DNA of 20,800 bases from Methanobacteriaceae archaeon (GCA_900766745.1 CAAFWR010000097.1:1-20800), one strand, 5' to 3'; shown: positions 6,627-14,972, numbered from the stretch's first letter. Translations and numbers: made by a program. The notes: generated from the letters alone by a model not told the origin.

Positions 6627-7165
6627 TCTTCTTCATCTGCAATGCAAAATTTACAAACAGACATTGGATCATCAGTATGGTTCTTTTTGATGGGGCATGT
6701 GATTTTGCCATCTACTTCCTTTACATACTGATGGCCTGGAAACTCGGAACCTACAGGATGAATAGGCTCATCTAGGATGTATGTGGTGTAAAGTGATATT
6801 ATTGAGTAAATCAATCCAAATTTATCCTTATTCTTTAACTGGTGATCCTGGTAAACCGAATTTTTCAAAAGCTGAATCGCTTCTAAAAATTCATCTTTCC
6901 CAATATCTTTTTTTCTTATGATATTATTCTCCTTAACTTCATTTATCCTCAATATGAAGTTTTTAACATATATATCCTTTAAAGCGCCCATGTATGATTT
7001 CTGGACATGCCCTGTTCTTTTTAAAAAGTTATTGATTGCAGTAGATGCTTCAAAAACTGAAATGTTAGACGAATATCTCCTTAAGATATCCAGTAGATTT
7101 TCAGGTGTCAAATCCTCCTCAACCATCAAGTCAATGTCTTTGAAAAAATCCTCAATATCAAACAT
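6623..7165 (-). CDS. UPF0305 / DUF2115 family protein
   Basis: 180 residues. Helical N-terminal two thirds, then HPVGSEFPG (136-144), VDGKITCPIKKNH (151-163) and VCKFCIADEED (170-180). The Cys residues (157, 171, 174) in a CPxK...CxFC arrangement at the extreme C-terminus are the signature I associate with UPF0305 (DUF2115), a methanogen family of unknown function; a metal site is plausible. ATG at 7165 is preferred; TTG at 7168 is the alternative. The start lies about 106 bases from the divergent xseA gene. Confidence 0.8.
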   Translation of the reverse strand: MFDIEDFFKDIDLMVEEDLTPENLLDILRRYSSNISVFEASTAINNFLKRTGHVQKSYMGALKDIYVKNFILRINEVKENNIIRKKDIGKDEFLEAIQLLKNSVYQDHQLKNKDKFGLIYSIISLYTTYILDEPIHPVGSEFPGHQYVKEVDGKITCPIKKNHTDDPMSVCKFCIADEED

Positions 7166-7271
7166 CAATTTATTATATTCAATAAAATGGTTAATAAATC
7201 TTAATCGATTACTACTAAAATAAAATAATTTTATTATCTTCTAAAAACAATATGTTAACCAGAGGTGAATA

Positions 7272-8720
7272 TTGTTGGAAGAAAAAACATTCTCAGTATC
7301 TCATTTAAACTCCCAGTTACATAACCACATTACAAGAGGACCTTTTAAAAACATCTATGTAAAGGGAGAGGTGTCAAACCTTTACAATGCCAAAAGTGGT
7401 CATGCTTATTTTAAATTGAAGGATGAAAAATCGGTTATAAATTGTGTTGCTTTTAGGAGAGTTTTAAAAAAGAACATCAAACCTGAAAATGGCATTAATG
7501 TAATTGTAAAAGGTAGTGTGGAAGTCTATAAGGAAAAAGGAGAATACCAGCTTAAGGTAAACTCTATAAAAGAAGATGGTCAGGGCCAGCTTTTTGAAAA
7601 ACTACAGAAATTAACTGAAAAACTTGAAAAAGAAGGCCTGTTTCAAGAAGATCATAAAAAAGAAATAAAAAGAGTTCCTCAAAAAATTGGAGTTATTACC
7701 TCAAAAACTGGAGCTGCAATAAAGGACATTAAAACAACAATTGAACGCAGATGGCCATATTGTACCATTTACCTATTTCACAGTTTGGTTCAGGGAGAAG
7801 AAGCACCGAAAGATTTAGTAAAACAGCTAAAACGAGCAGATGACTTTGGACTGGACACCATAATTATTGGCCGGGGAGGAGGAAGTATAGAAGATTTATG
7901 GGCCTTTAATGATGAAAATCTAGCTAGAACTGTTTATAACTCTAAAACACCAATAATAAGTGGTGTTGGACATGAAATAAATACTACAATAATAGATTAT
8001 GTTGCAGATAAACGTGCAGCAACACCAACAGCTGCAGCAGAGCTAGCAGTTCCGAACATCAAAGATATAAACAATAAATATTCAAATTTAAAAGTGAGAC
8101 TTAAAAACAGTTTAACCAGAACATTAGATAGCCGAAGGCAGAGACTGGATTTCATTACAAAAAGTACTGCAATTAGAAATCCTCAGACATTATACAAAGA
8201 GAAACAATTCCTCTTTGATTCATGCGTCTATAAAATTAAAAGTTCCTCCAATAAAATACATGATGATAAAAGAAACAAGCTAAATAATTTAGTGAAAAGT
8301 TTTAAATATTTATCAACCACACTACAAACATCTAAAAGAACTGAGTTAGATAGATTAAATACAAAATTTAGCTATTTATCCAATAATCTAAAAGAATCAA
8401 AAAGACAGGAACTGATTAATCTTGTGAAAAAATTAGAAACCACCTCTGAAAACGTGATACTGGCTAAAAAAACCCAATTGGAACATATGAAGAAATCACA
8501 CATTCTAAAAAATCCACATAAAATATTAAATCCAAAATGGCAGCAGCACATTAGAATGGTTGAAAAAGTAGAGGTTTTAAACCCACTAACAACCTTGAAA
8601 AGAGGATACGCAATATCAAAGAAAGATAATAAAGTCATATCAAGTGCAGAAGACCTAGATAAAGATGATATAATAGAACTACAATTTAAAGACGGAAATG
8701 TAAATACAAAAGTAATGTAA
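7272..8720 (+). CDS. xseA: exodeoxyribonuclease VII large subunit
   Basis: Large subunit of ExoVII, a single-strand DNA exonuclease made with XseB. 482 residues, full length. An OB-fold DNA-binding domain (about 5-105: FKNIYVKGEVSNL, GHAYFKLKD, GEYQLKV), then the catalytic domain: KIGVITSKTGAAIKDI (138-153), IIGRGGGSIEDLWAFND (198-214) and SGVGHEINTTIIDYVADKRA (230-249) followed by TPTAAAELAVP. Residues 270-410 are a long coiled coil, and the end (NPLTTLKRGYAISK, 437-450, to the C-terminus) returns to the catalytic core. Start: AGAGGTGAA precedes two TTG codons at 7272 and 7275; either could initiate. ExoVII is a bacterial enzyme; its presence here implies transfer into this methanogen lineage. 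xseB follows after 10 bases. Confidence 0.95.
   Translation: MLEEKTFSVSHLNSQLHNHITRGPFKNIYVKGEVSNLYNAKSGHAYFKLKDEKSVINCVAFRRVLKKNIKPENGINVIVKGSVEVYKEKGEYQLKVNSIKEDGQGQLFEKLQKLTEKLEKEGLFQEDHKKEIKRVPQKIGVITSKTGAAIKDIKTTIERRWPYCTIYLFHSLVQGEEAPKDLVKQLKRADDFGLDTIIIGRGGGSIEDLWAFNDENLARTVYNSKTPIISGVGHEINTTIIDYVADKRAATPTAAAELAVPNIKDINNKYSNLKVRLKNSLTRTLDSRRQRLDFITKSTAIRNPQTLYKEKQFLFDSCVYKIKSSSNKIHDDKRNKLNNLVKSFKYLSTTLQTSKRTELDRLNTKFSYLSNNLKESKRQELINLVKKLETTSENVILAKKTQLEHMKKSHILKNPHKILNPKWQQHIRMVEKVEVLNPLTTLKRGYAISKKDNKVISSAEDLDKDDIIELQFKDGNVNTKVM
8229..8492 (+). repeat. four 22-residue repeats in the XseA coiled coil
   Basis: Residues 320-341, 342-363, 364-385 and 386-407 of XseA align without gaps. 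Shared pattern: aromatic or Lys start, S-x-x-x-x-L/I about position 10, then KR/KK-x-x-L and a closing hydrophobic pair (for example SKRTELDRLN and SKRQELINLV). Copies 2 and 3 are most alike. The period of 22 equals two coiled-coil undecads. Confidence 0.7.
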
Positions 8721-8730
8721 AGGTGATAAA

Positions 8731-8949
8731 ATGGAAAATGCAACATTTGAAGAAAGTTTAAGTCAATTAGAAGAAATCGTTGAAAAATTAGAAAACGGAG
8801 ACGTTTCTCTTGATAGTGCAATAGAAGAGTTCGACAAAGCAATGAAATTAATAAAGACCTGTGATGAAAAATTAAACAACGCTGAAAAATCAATAGCTAA
8901 AATAGTTGAAGAAAATAACGATATAATTGATTTTAATATAGAAGAGTAG
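8731..8949 (+). CDS. xseB: exodeoxyribonuclease VII small subunit
   Basis: 72 residues, the usual size of XseB. The family core FEESLSQLEEIVEKLENGD (6-24), VSLDSAIEEFDKAMKLIKTC (25-44) and KLNNAEKSI (47-55) is intact: two acidic amphipathic helices joined at the Asn-Gly-Asp turn. It binds the coiled-coil arm of XseA. ATG at 8731 has AAAGGTGATAAA in front. It sits 10 bases after xseA and 4 bases before the glycosyltransferase gene, so the three are likely one transcript. Confidence 0.95.
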   Translation: MENATFEESLSQLEEIVEKLENGDVSLDSAIEEFDKAMKLIKTCDEKLNNAEKSIAKIVEENNDIIDFNIEE

Positions 8950-8953
8950 AAAA

Positions 8954-9940
8954 ATGGTAAAAATATCCATAATCCTTTGTGTTTACAATGGTGAGAAATA
9001 TATTAGTGACGCAATTAAAAGCGTATTAAACCAAAGCCTGAAAGATATTGAACTGATAATTGTAAACGATGGATCAACTGACAATACATCAGATATTCTA
9101 AATAGCTATCATGATAAAAGGATTAAGACAATAAATCAGAAAAACAAAGGTCTTGGAGCAAGCAGAAACGTTGGAATAAAATATGCAAATGGAGAATATA
9201 TTGGATTTCTAGATGCTGATGACTGGCTAGTTGAAAATATGTGCGAAACAGCATACCATGAAGCTAAAAACAAAGATAGCGATATTACCATGTTTCAAAT
9301 CATCAATTATGATGAAACAACTTGTAAAAACTATGAAAGTGACTGGTTTAACTTAAAAAATCTTGATGAAACCTTTGATAACAGAGTGTTTACAGCAGAT
9401 GAAACAAAAGATGTGCTCTTTGATTTTTCAGTAAGTGCGTGTCAAAAAATCTACAAAACAAGCTTTTTAAAATCAATTGATGCAAAGTTTCCTGAGGGAA
9501 TATACTTTGAAGACATGCCCTTCTTTTATTATGTTTATCTAAATGCTAAACGAATTTCAATAATCAGGAAACATCTATACATTAGAAGAAAACATGGAGA
9601 CTCAATAACCGAAAAAATAGACTCAAAATTCTTAGATACAGTTCCAGCAGGGCAGGAATTATTTAGAATATTTATTGAAGGAGATTTCTACAAGGACTAC
9701 AAATTTGATTTAATCGCATACAAAATCAATGGCCCTAGAATGGCATTATCCTCAATTGAAGAAAATTATAAAAATGAACTCTTTGATTTGATAAAGAATG
9801 ATTATGAAGAAATCAGAAAAACAGAATATTACCAAGACTTTCTAGATAATTTAGGTCCTGTTAAGAAAAAATTTTTCCTAGACATCCTAAAAACAGATAG
9901 CTATGAAGAATTCTTAAAGATTAACGAAAACAAGTATTAA
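8954..9940 (+). CDS. family 2 glycosyltransferase
   Basis: 328 residues. N-terminal GT-A domain: ISIILCVYNGEKYISDAIKS (4-23), ELIIVNDGSTDNTSDIL (33-49), GLGASRNVGIKYANGEYIGF (66-85) and DADD (87-90), the metal/nucleotide-sugar DxD motif; FEDMPF (185-190) supplies the acid often acting as catalytic base. No membrane segment is seen, so it acts at the inner face of the membrane or in the cytoplasm, using a nucleotide sugar. Methanobrevibacter encodes many such enzymes for surface glycans or glycoproteins; the acceptor here is unknown. The gene starts 4 bases after xseB without a strong ribosome binding site, although its role seems unrelated to ExoVII. Its stop overlaps that of the converging radical SAM gene. 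Confidence 0.9.
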   Translation: MVKISIILCVYNGEKYISDAIKSVLNQSLKDIELIIVNDGSTDNTSDILNSYHDKRIKTINQKNKGLGASRNVGIKYANGEYIGFLDADDWLVENMCETAYHEAKNKDSDITMFQIINYDETTCKNYESDWFNLKNLDETFDNRVFTADETKDVLFDFSVSACQKIYKTSFLKSIDAKFPEGIYFEDMPFFYYVYLNAKRISIIRKHLYIRRKHGDSITEKIDSKFLDTVPAGQELFRIFIEGDFYKDYKFDLIAYKINGPRMALSSIEENYKNELFDLIKNDYEEIRKTEYYQDFLDNLGPVKKKFFLDILKTDSYEEFLKINENKY

Positions 9941-10800
9941 AATAATGTTGATTGGATATCTTTTCTTGGAAACTCATGCAAATATTCAAATATCTTGTTT
10001 TTATCATTTATTATGCCATTTTCCTTAGTTCTCTTTCTAAAAAGTCTCATTAATTCATTGTTCCTCTTACTTGGCAAGGTATAGCTGTCTCCAAATGTTT
10101 TAATGTATTTTTCTTTAAGTCCTGGAAACGATTCATCTAATTTTTGGTAAAAATAGTTTCTGTTTCCGTCTCTTAAAGTAAGACCCATTTCAAAGCATAT
10201 AATCCCATAAACATTAGCTTCGACACAATAATCGATTATTCCTTTTACATTGTCTTTGGTATCGTTAATAAAAGGTAAAATTGGTGCAAGCCATACAACT
10301 GTTGGAATATTCTCACTATTTAATCTTTTGAGAGCTTCAAATCTTTTAGATGTTGCAGGAACATTAGGTTCTATTATTTTACATAGCTCATCATCATATG
10401 TTGTTAATGTCATTTGAATAACGGCTTTACTTTTATTGTTTATGCTTTTAAGTAAATCCAAATCTCTTAAAACCAGATCAGATTTTGTAATAGCTGTAAA
10501 ACCAAAACCATATCTGTTAATTAGCTTTAAAGCGTTTCTAACATAACATAACTTTTTTTCCAAATGAAGATATGGATCTGTCATCGCCCCCATTCCAACC
10601 ATGCATTTTTCCTTTTTTGAAATCAGAGCCTTTTTAAGAAGTTCCAAAGCATTTTCCTTAACCTCAATATCTTCAAACTTATGATCCATATTGTAGACAT
10701 TGCTTCTGGAATCGCAGTAAATACAGCCGTGAGTACAACCTCTGTAAATGTTCATCCCGTTTTGAGGAGATAGAATGCTTTTAACTTTCCTATAATGCAT
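9937..10800 (-). CDS. radical SAM protein (SplB-like, COG1533 type)
   Basis: 287 residues. The iron-sulphur motif is RGCTHGCIYCDSR (20-32), CxxxCxxC with Cys22, Cys26 and Cys29. DPYLHLEKK (about 75-83), FTAITKSDLVLRD (about 99-111) and WLAPILPFIND follow the order seen in the group that includes spore photoproduct lyase-like and Rv2578c-like proteins. The reaction is unknown for most of this group, and spore photoproduct repair is not expected in a methanogen. ATG at 10800; no ribosome binding site is evident upstream, so the transcript could be leaderless. Converges on the glycosyltransferase with a 4-base overlap of stop codons. Confidence 0.85.
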   Translation of the reverse strand: MHYRKVKSILSPQNGMNIYRGCTHGCIYCDSRSNVYNMDHKFEDIEVKENALELLKKALISKKEKCMVGMGAMTDPYLHLEKKLCYVRNALKLINRYGFGFTAITKSDLVLRDLDLLKSINNKSKAVIQMTLTTYDDELCKIIEPNVPATSKRFEALKRLNSENIPTVVWLAPILPFINDTKDNVKGIIDYCVEANVYGIICFEMGLTLRDGNRNYFYQKLDESFPGLKEKYIKTFGDSYTLPSKRNNELMRLFRKRTKENGIINDKNKIFEYLHEFPRKDIQSTLF

Positions 10801-10988
10801 GTATCAATATTTTATAAAAAATGTTATTTTAAGCTATTGGAAATGTCAATTACTTTTCAAGTGCGCATAGAATTTCCTTATAAGTCCTGGAGAATAATAG
10901 GCTAAACAAGTATAAAAAGTAAATTTATATAATGAAAATGATTAGAATAAACAAAAATAAATAGCTTCTAAAAAACAGATATGAGTAT
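10801..10988. other. divergent intergenic region
   Basis: About 190 bases between the radical SAM gene and the TIM-barrel gene. The right half holds a clear TATA box for the latter (10924-10932). The left half shows no firm promoter for the radical SAM gene and no other structure I can support. Confidence 0.4.
10924..10932 (+). promoter_or_regulatory. archaeal TATA box of the TIM-barrel gene
   Basis: TTTATATAA lies about 60 bases before the ATG at 10989, preceded by purine-rich AAAAGTAAA where a TFB recognition element would be. Transcription would begin near 10953, giving a leader of about 36 bases. The same nine bases occur in front of the thermosome and the repeat-protein gene. Confidence 0.6.
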
Positions 10989-11699
10989 ATGAAGATAGGT
11001 TTTTCCACACTGGCGTTATTTAGAAACACTAACGATGAAATTGTTGAGATAGCTAAAAATAATGGATTTGATATGATTGAGCTGTTAGCTGAAAATTCAT
11101 TTAATTTTAACACAGAAGATGCATTAAAAAGTTTTAATGTTATGATTCATGGCCCTACAGTGGATTTGAATATAGCCAGTATAAACAATGGGATTAGAGA
11201 AGAAAGTGTAAGACAGATGAAAAATACAATAGATATGGCTAGAAATGTGAATGCAGAAGCTATAACCATTCATCCTGGAAAAATAGGCAGAAATGACAAG
11301 AGATTAAGAAAAATAGCTATCGAAAAAGCAATTGAAAGCATTTGCGAACTTGTTGATTACTCTGATTTAACAGTTTCTGTTGAGAATATGCCTGAAAGAT
11401 TCTCATTTTTAGGAAATAACTTAGAAGAGCTAGAATTAATTCAAGAAGAAACTGGTTGTATGGTAACAATCGATACTGGTCATGCCAATACCTGCAGAAA
11501 TCCTAAGGAATTTTTTGAAATTAAGAATATTTGTTATTTTCACTTAAATGATAATAATGGTGAAAAAGACCAGCATTTACCTTTAGGTGAAGGTACTCTT
11601 GATTTGGAGCTTTTAAAAAAAGTTAATAAAGGTATAATCGAGTTGAATAATTTTGACAATATATTGAAAAGTAAAAAAATAATAGAAAAAATGAAGTAG
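10989..11699 (+). CDS. sugar phosphate isomerase/epimerase-like TIM barrel (AP endonuclease 2 family)
   Basis: 236 residues forming one Xylose-isomerase-like / endonuclease IV-like TIM barrel. A complete metal-ligand set can be read in order: MIHGPTVD (His54), TIHPG (His95), SVENMP (Glu132), TIDTGHAN (Asp162, His165), YFHLNDN (His185, Asp188), QHLPLGEGTLD (His196, Glu201). It is shorter than bacterial endonuclease IV (about 280) and could be an isomerase, epimerase or an AP endonuclease; the ligand set alone does not decide. ATG at 10989 is used because an earlier ATG at 10981 stops after three codons. It ends 9 bases before the stop of the convergent thermosome gene. Confidence 0.8.
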   Translation: MKIGFSTLALFRNTNDEIVEIAKNNGFDMIELLAENSFNFNTEDALKSFNVMIHGPTVDLNIASINNGIREESVRQMKNTIDMARNVNAEAITIHPGKIGRNDKRLRKIAIEKAIESICELVDYSDLTVSVENMPERFSFLGNNLEELELIQEETGCMVTIDTGHANTCRNPKEFFEIKNICYFHLNDNNGEKDQHLPLGEGTLDLELLKKVNKGIIELNNFDNILKSKKIIEKMK

Positions 11700-11712
11700 A
11701 TGTGAAATCTAC
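11673..11712 (-). terminator. thermosome terminator hairpin with oligo-T
   Basis: Arms GTAGAT (11696-11701) and ATCTAC (11707-11712) flank a 5-base loop. On the minus strand the stem is followed by TTCA and six T (11686-11691), then another run of seven T (11673-11679). The TAG stops of the two convergent genes each fall in an arm (11697-11699 plus strand; 11709-11711 minus strand). Confidence 0.55.
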
Positions 11713-13316
11713 ATCATTGGAGGCATTCCGCCCATTGCAGCAGGATCCATGTCAGGAGCACCGCTACTGCTAGATGCGATTACATCATCAATTCTTAAAA
11801 TCATTTCAGCTGCTTCAGATGCAGATTGAATAGCTTGTTTTTTGACACGTTTAGGTTCAATTACACCAGCATCTTTCATGTCCATTACTTTTCCGGTGAA
11901 AACATTTAATCCCATGTATGGGTTGTCTTCGTGGGATGCTCTTAAGTCTACTAATGAATCGATACTGTCTAAACCTGCGTTTTCAGCTAAAGTTTTAGGA
12001 ACTACTTCTAATGCTTCTGCAAATGCAGATACTGCTAATTGTTCTCTTCCGCTAATGGATTCTGCATAATCTTTAAGTTTTTTAGCCATAGCGATTTCTG
12101 GAGCTCCTCCACCAGCTACAACTTGATCATCTTCTACTGTTGCTGCTACTACACCAATTGCATCTTCAATTGCTCTTACAATTTCATCTACAATGTGTTT
12201 GGTACTTCCTCTTACGAATAAGGTTACAGCTTTTGCAGATTTACATTCTTCTACAAAGATCATGTCTTCGCCAGATACTTTTCTTTCTTCTACAAGACCT
12301 GCTTCACCTAAGTCAGATGCTTCTAAGTCATCTAAGTTAGATACAACAGTAGCACCAGTTGCTCTTGCTAATTTTTGAATATCTGATTTTTTAACTCTTC
12401 TTACAGCTAAAACTCCTGCTTTAGCTAAGTAATGTTGAGCAAGGTCATCAATACCTTTTTGTGCGAATAATACGTCTGCTCCAGCATCTACGATTTTTTG
12501 AACCATTTCTTTAACCATGTTTTCTTCTTGTTCAATGAATGCTTGCATTTGAGCAGGGTCAGTTATTCTGATTTCAGCATCAACTTCAGTTTCTTTTACT
12601 TCAAGAGGACTGTTTAATAATGCAATTTTAGCGTTTTTAACTTCTTTAGGCATTCCTGGGTGTACTCTTTCTTTGTCTACAATTACACCTTCAACTAAAG
12701 AGGATTCTTCTACAATAGCACCATCTTTTTTCTCGATTTTAATGTGATCAATATCGACATCTTTACCGTCAGCTACTTTTTGTACTGCATCAACGATTAA
12801 TTCAGCTAATGGTTCACGTGCTGCTTCGGTTCCTTTTCCTGTCATTGCAGTCATAGCTACTTTGATTAAGGTTTCTCTGTCTACAGTGTCAATTGCAATG
12901 TCATCTAAAATTTCTTGTGCTTTTGCTGCTGCTTGTCTGTATCCCATAGCTACAATAGTTGGGTGAATGTCTAAGTCAAGTAAGTTTTCAGCATTTTTTA
13001 ATAATTCTCCAGCAATAATTACTGCAGTAGTAGTTCCGTCACCTACTTCGTCTTCTTGGGTTTTAGCTACTTCAACAAGCATTTTTGCTGCCGGATGTTC
13101 AATATCCATTTCTTTTAAGATGGTTACTCCATCATTTGTTACGACGATATCTCCAAGACCGTCTACCAACATTTTATCCATTCCTTTTGGACCTAATGTG
13201 GTTCTTACAGTTTCTGCGAGTACTTTACCTGCTAAGATGTTGTTTCTTTGTGCATCTCTACCAATCATTCTGTTGGTTCCTTCAGGTAAAATAAAAATTG
13301 GTTGTCCTTGTGCCAT
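11709..13316 (-). CDS. thsA: thermosome subunit (group II chaperonin)
   Basis: ATP-driven archaeal chaperonin subunit that builds a double-ring folding chamber in the cytoplasm. 535 residues from ATG at 13316, chosen because AGGTGAT lies 6 bases ahead (13319-13326); an in-frame earlier codon at 13325 falls inside that site. Hallmarks in order: [54 protein letters not shown] (nucleotide-binding GDGTT), and the second half of the equatorial domain [16 protein letters not shown]. The C-terminus ends in the flexible Gly/Met-rich tail GGMPPMM. Codon choice is noticeably more biased than in neighbours (GGT, GTT, GCT, ACT), as expected for a very abundant protein. Methanobrevibacter may have more than one subunit gene, so the letter A is tentative. 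Confidence 0.97.
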   Translation of the reverse strand: MAQGQPIFILPEGTNRMIGRDAQRNNILAGKVLAETVRTTLGPKGMDKMLVDGLGDIVVTNDGVTILKEMDIEHPAAKMLVEVAKTQEDEVGDGTTTAVIIAGELLKNAENLLDLDIHPTIVAMGYRQAAAKAQEILDDIAIDTVDRETLIKVAMTAMTGKGTEAAREPLAELIVDAVQKVADGKDVDIDHIKIEKKDGAIVEESSLVEGVIVDKERVHPGMPKEVKNAKIALLNSPLEVKETEVDAEIRITDPAQMQAFIEQEENMVKEMVQKIVDAGADVLFAQKGIDDLAQHYLAKAGVLAVRRVKKSDIQKLARATGATVVSNLDDLEASDLGEAGLVEERKVSGEDMIFVEECKSAKAVTLFVRGSTKHIVDEIVRAIEDAIGVVAATVEDDQVVAGGGAPEIAMAKKLKDYAESISGREQLAVSAFAEALEVVPKTLAENAGLDSIDSLVDLRASHEDNPYMGLNVFTGKVMDMKDAGVIEPKRVKKQAIQSASEAAEMILRIDDVIASSSSGAPDMDPAAMGGMPPMM

Positions 13317-13400
13317 ATATATCACCTAAATAATTAATTTTATAATTTAATAACTTCAGCATACTAAATACTAGTTATACTATAATAACTGAGTTTAAGG

Positions 13401-13410
13401 TTATATAAAT
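13401..13410 (-). promoter_or_regulatory. archaeal TATA box of the thermosome gene
   Basis: On the minus strand ATTTATATAA lies about 85 bases before the ATG. Transcription should begin about 25 bases on, near 13380, leaving a leader of about 60 bases. An AGTTAT/ATAACT inverted repeat (13373-13390) covers that predicted start and could be a repressor site. Confidence 0.6.
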
Positions 13411-13557
13411 AGTTTATGGTTTTAGTTTTTATTAAAAACTTAAGAAAGAATTTATACATCATACCAAAGTTAAAGAAAATAGATATTAACTTCAATAAAT
13501 ACTTTTACTATTATTCCTCAAATAAACTCTTTAACTAATTAGAATAAAAACAAATAT

Positions 13558-14145
13558 ATGAAATTAATCGATTTAACATATCCCATAACAAACAACATAA
13601 AAGAATATCCGGGAGATCCAAAAACAAAACTTAAGAAGTCAAATAGTGATGGATGTACATTATTTAAGTTTACAACAGGACTTCACACAGGAACCCATAT
13701 TGACGCTCCTTACCACTACCTGAAAAATGGATCTAAAATAAGTGACTTGAACCTTGAAGATTTCATTGGAAAAGCTAAAGTAATAGAGAGTTGTAAAAAA
13801 ATAATTAACACATCAGAACCTCTTGAAGAAATAGTTATAATAAATACAGGATGGTCAAAGAATTGGGGCGATGATAGATATTTTATTGATTATCCTTACT
13901 TATCCATGGAATTTATTGAAAGGTTAATTGAAGAAAATGTTAAAGGGATAGCTATAGATACATGTTCAGTGGATAAACATGGCTTTGATGAAATTCATAA
14001 AAAATTACTAAAAAATAACATATGGATTGTAGAAAATATAGCTAATAGTGACAAACTTAAAGGGAAATACTATAAATCCTATTTTATTCCATTAAAAATT
14101 GAAGCAGAAGCTTCACCAATAAGAGCATTTGTAAAAGAAATATGA
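13558..14145 (+). CDS. cyclase-family hydrolase (kynurenine formamidase-like)
   Basis: 195 residues of the putative cyclase/arylformamidase family. It starts MKLIDLTYPITNNIKEYPGD and has the metal motif HTGTHIDAPYHY (43-54: His43, His47, Asp49, His53), then GIAIDTCSVDK (130-140) and the closing helix-strand IWIVENIANSDKL. These proteins hydrolyse cyclic or amide bonds with Zn or Mn. Kynurenine is not an expected methanogen substrate, so the natural one is unknown. ATG at 13558 has no ribosome binding site visible; it may be leaderless. Its stop directly abuts the stop of the converging coiled-coil gene, with no spacer. Confidence 0.85.
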   Translation: MKLIDLTYPITNNIKEYPGDPKTKLKKSNSDGCTLFKFTTGLHTGTHIDAPYHYLKNGSKISDLNLEDFIGKAKVIESCKKIINTSEPLEEIVIINTGWSKNWGDDRYFIDYPYLSMEFIERLIEENVKGIAIDTCSVDKHGFDEIHKKLLKNNIWIVENIANSDKLKGKYYKSYFIPLKIEAEASPIRAFVKEI

Positions 14146-14904
14146 TTATCTCTTATCTAATCTAAATGGCGGGGTTTCAGGAGCATTACTGCTATAATAC
14201 TCATCTTCCTCTTTTAATTCATTGAAGAATTCGTTAATCTCTTCCAATCTCTTAATCTTATTATCCCTTTTAGCAATCTCTTCCCTTAGATTGTAATATT
14301 CTTCAATAGGAACAGACTGCTCTTTAATCATTTCTAAACGATTAGAGATCTCCTTAATTTGATTATCTCTAAGTTCAATTTCGTTTTCAAGAATTGAAAT
14401 TTTATTCTGACTTTCTGCGTCATTTTCAAGTTTTACAATCTCGATTTTATATTCATCGATTTGTCTTGAAAGAGTGTTTATTTGAGCATCCTTCTCAGCA
14501 ATACTCTTATAAGCATTATTAAGCCTTTCATTAAGGACTGATAGTTCTTGCTCTTTATATTCCTTAAGTTGATTAGCAAAATAATCCTTAATTTCTTCTA
14601 GAGAAGTATTTACGTAATTAAGTTCATAAATTTTATTTTCTTTACGTTGAATCTCTCTATCTTTATCATCAATTTCTCCCTTGAGAGTATCAACTGCTTC
14701 ATCAGCTTTGAACTTAATTAAAGAGACTTCTTTCTCCTTTTCTAGAATTAAATTTTCCAATTCTTGAATTTTACCACTTGTATCTTCTTCGGCTTTCTCA
14801 AAATCCATTGTAGTCAATCTGAATTTCAGGTCATTAACTTCCAATAAACTTGATTTTATTAAAGATTGTAAAGTGTTATTTTCAATATTGCCACTATACT
14901 TCAT
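14146..14904 (-). CDS. long coiled-coil protein of unknown function
   Basis: About 252 residues. Three ATG codons stand in a row (14910, 14907, 14904); AAGGG directly before them best fits the last. After about 30 residues (YSGNIENNTLQSLIKSSLLE) the chain is almost one continuous heptad-rich helix up to about residue 235, full of Glu, Lys, Ile, Leu and Asn (for example KEKEVSLIKFKADEAVDTLK), with the phrase RDNQIKEISNRLEMI echoed by KRDNKIKRLEEINEF. The tail ENAPETPPF-type end is proline-containing (NAPETPPFRLDKR). No Cys, no signal peptide, no membrane span. A cytoskeletal, septation or scaffolding role is possible but not shown. Confidence 0.75.
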   Translation of the reverse strand: MKYSGNIENNTLQSLIKSSLLEVNDLKFRLTTMDFEKAEEDTSGKIQELENLILEKEKEVSLIKFKADEAVDTLKGEIDDKDREIQRKENKIYELNYVNTSLEEIKDYFANQLKEYKEQELSVLNERLNNAYKSIAEKDAQINTLSRQIDEYKIEIVKLENDAESQNKISILENEIELRDNQIKEISNRLEMIKEQSVPIEEYYNLREEIAKRDNKIKRLEEINEFFNELKEEDEYYSSNAPETPPFRLDKR

Positions 14905-14918
14905 CATCATCCCTTAAG

Positions 14919-14932
14919 TTAGTATATACTAA
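14919..14932. promoter_or_regulatory. perfect 14-bp palindrome, operator candidate
   Basis: TTAGTATATACTAA reads the same on both strands. It lies 15-28 bases before the preferred start of the coiled-coil gene and directly after the transcription start (near 14935) predicted from the TATA-like TTTAAATATA at about 14954-14963. That placement suits a dimeric repressor. It could also be chance in AT-rich DNA. Confidence 0.4.
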
Positions 14933-14972
14933 TAAATAATAATTAATACTTCATTATATTTAAAATAAACCT

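Noticed and set aside
8372..8893. 173-codon minus-strand frame across the end of xseA and xseB
   Set aside because: Both genes on the plus strand are well conserved; the product is a Phe/Leu/Ser-rich shadow.
11842..13329. Several plus-strand open frames opposite the thermosome gene
   Set aside because: The biased codon use of the thermosome gene leaves the opposite strand free of stops; the products are low complexity without start signals.
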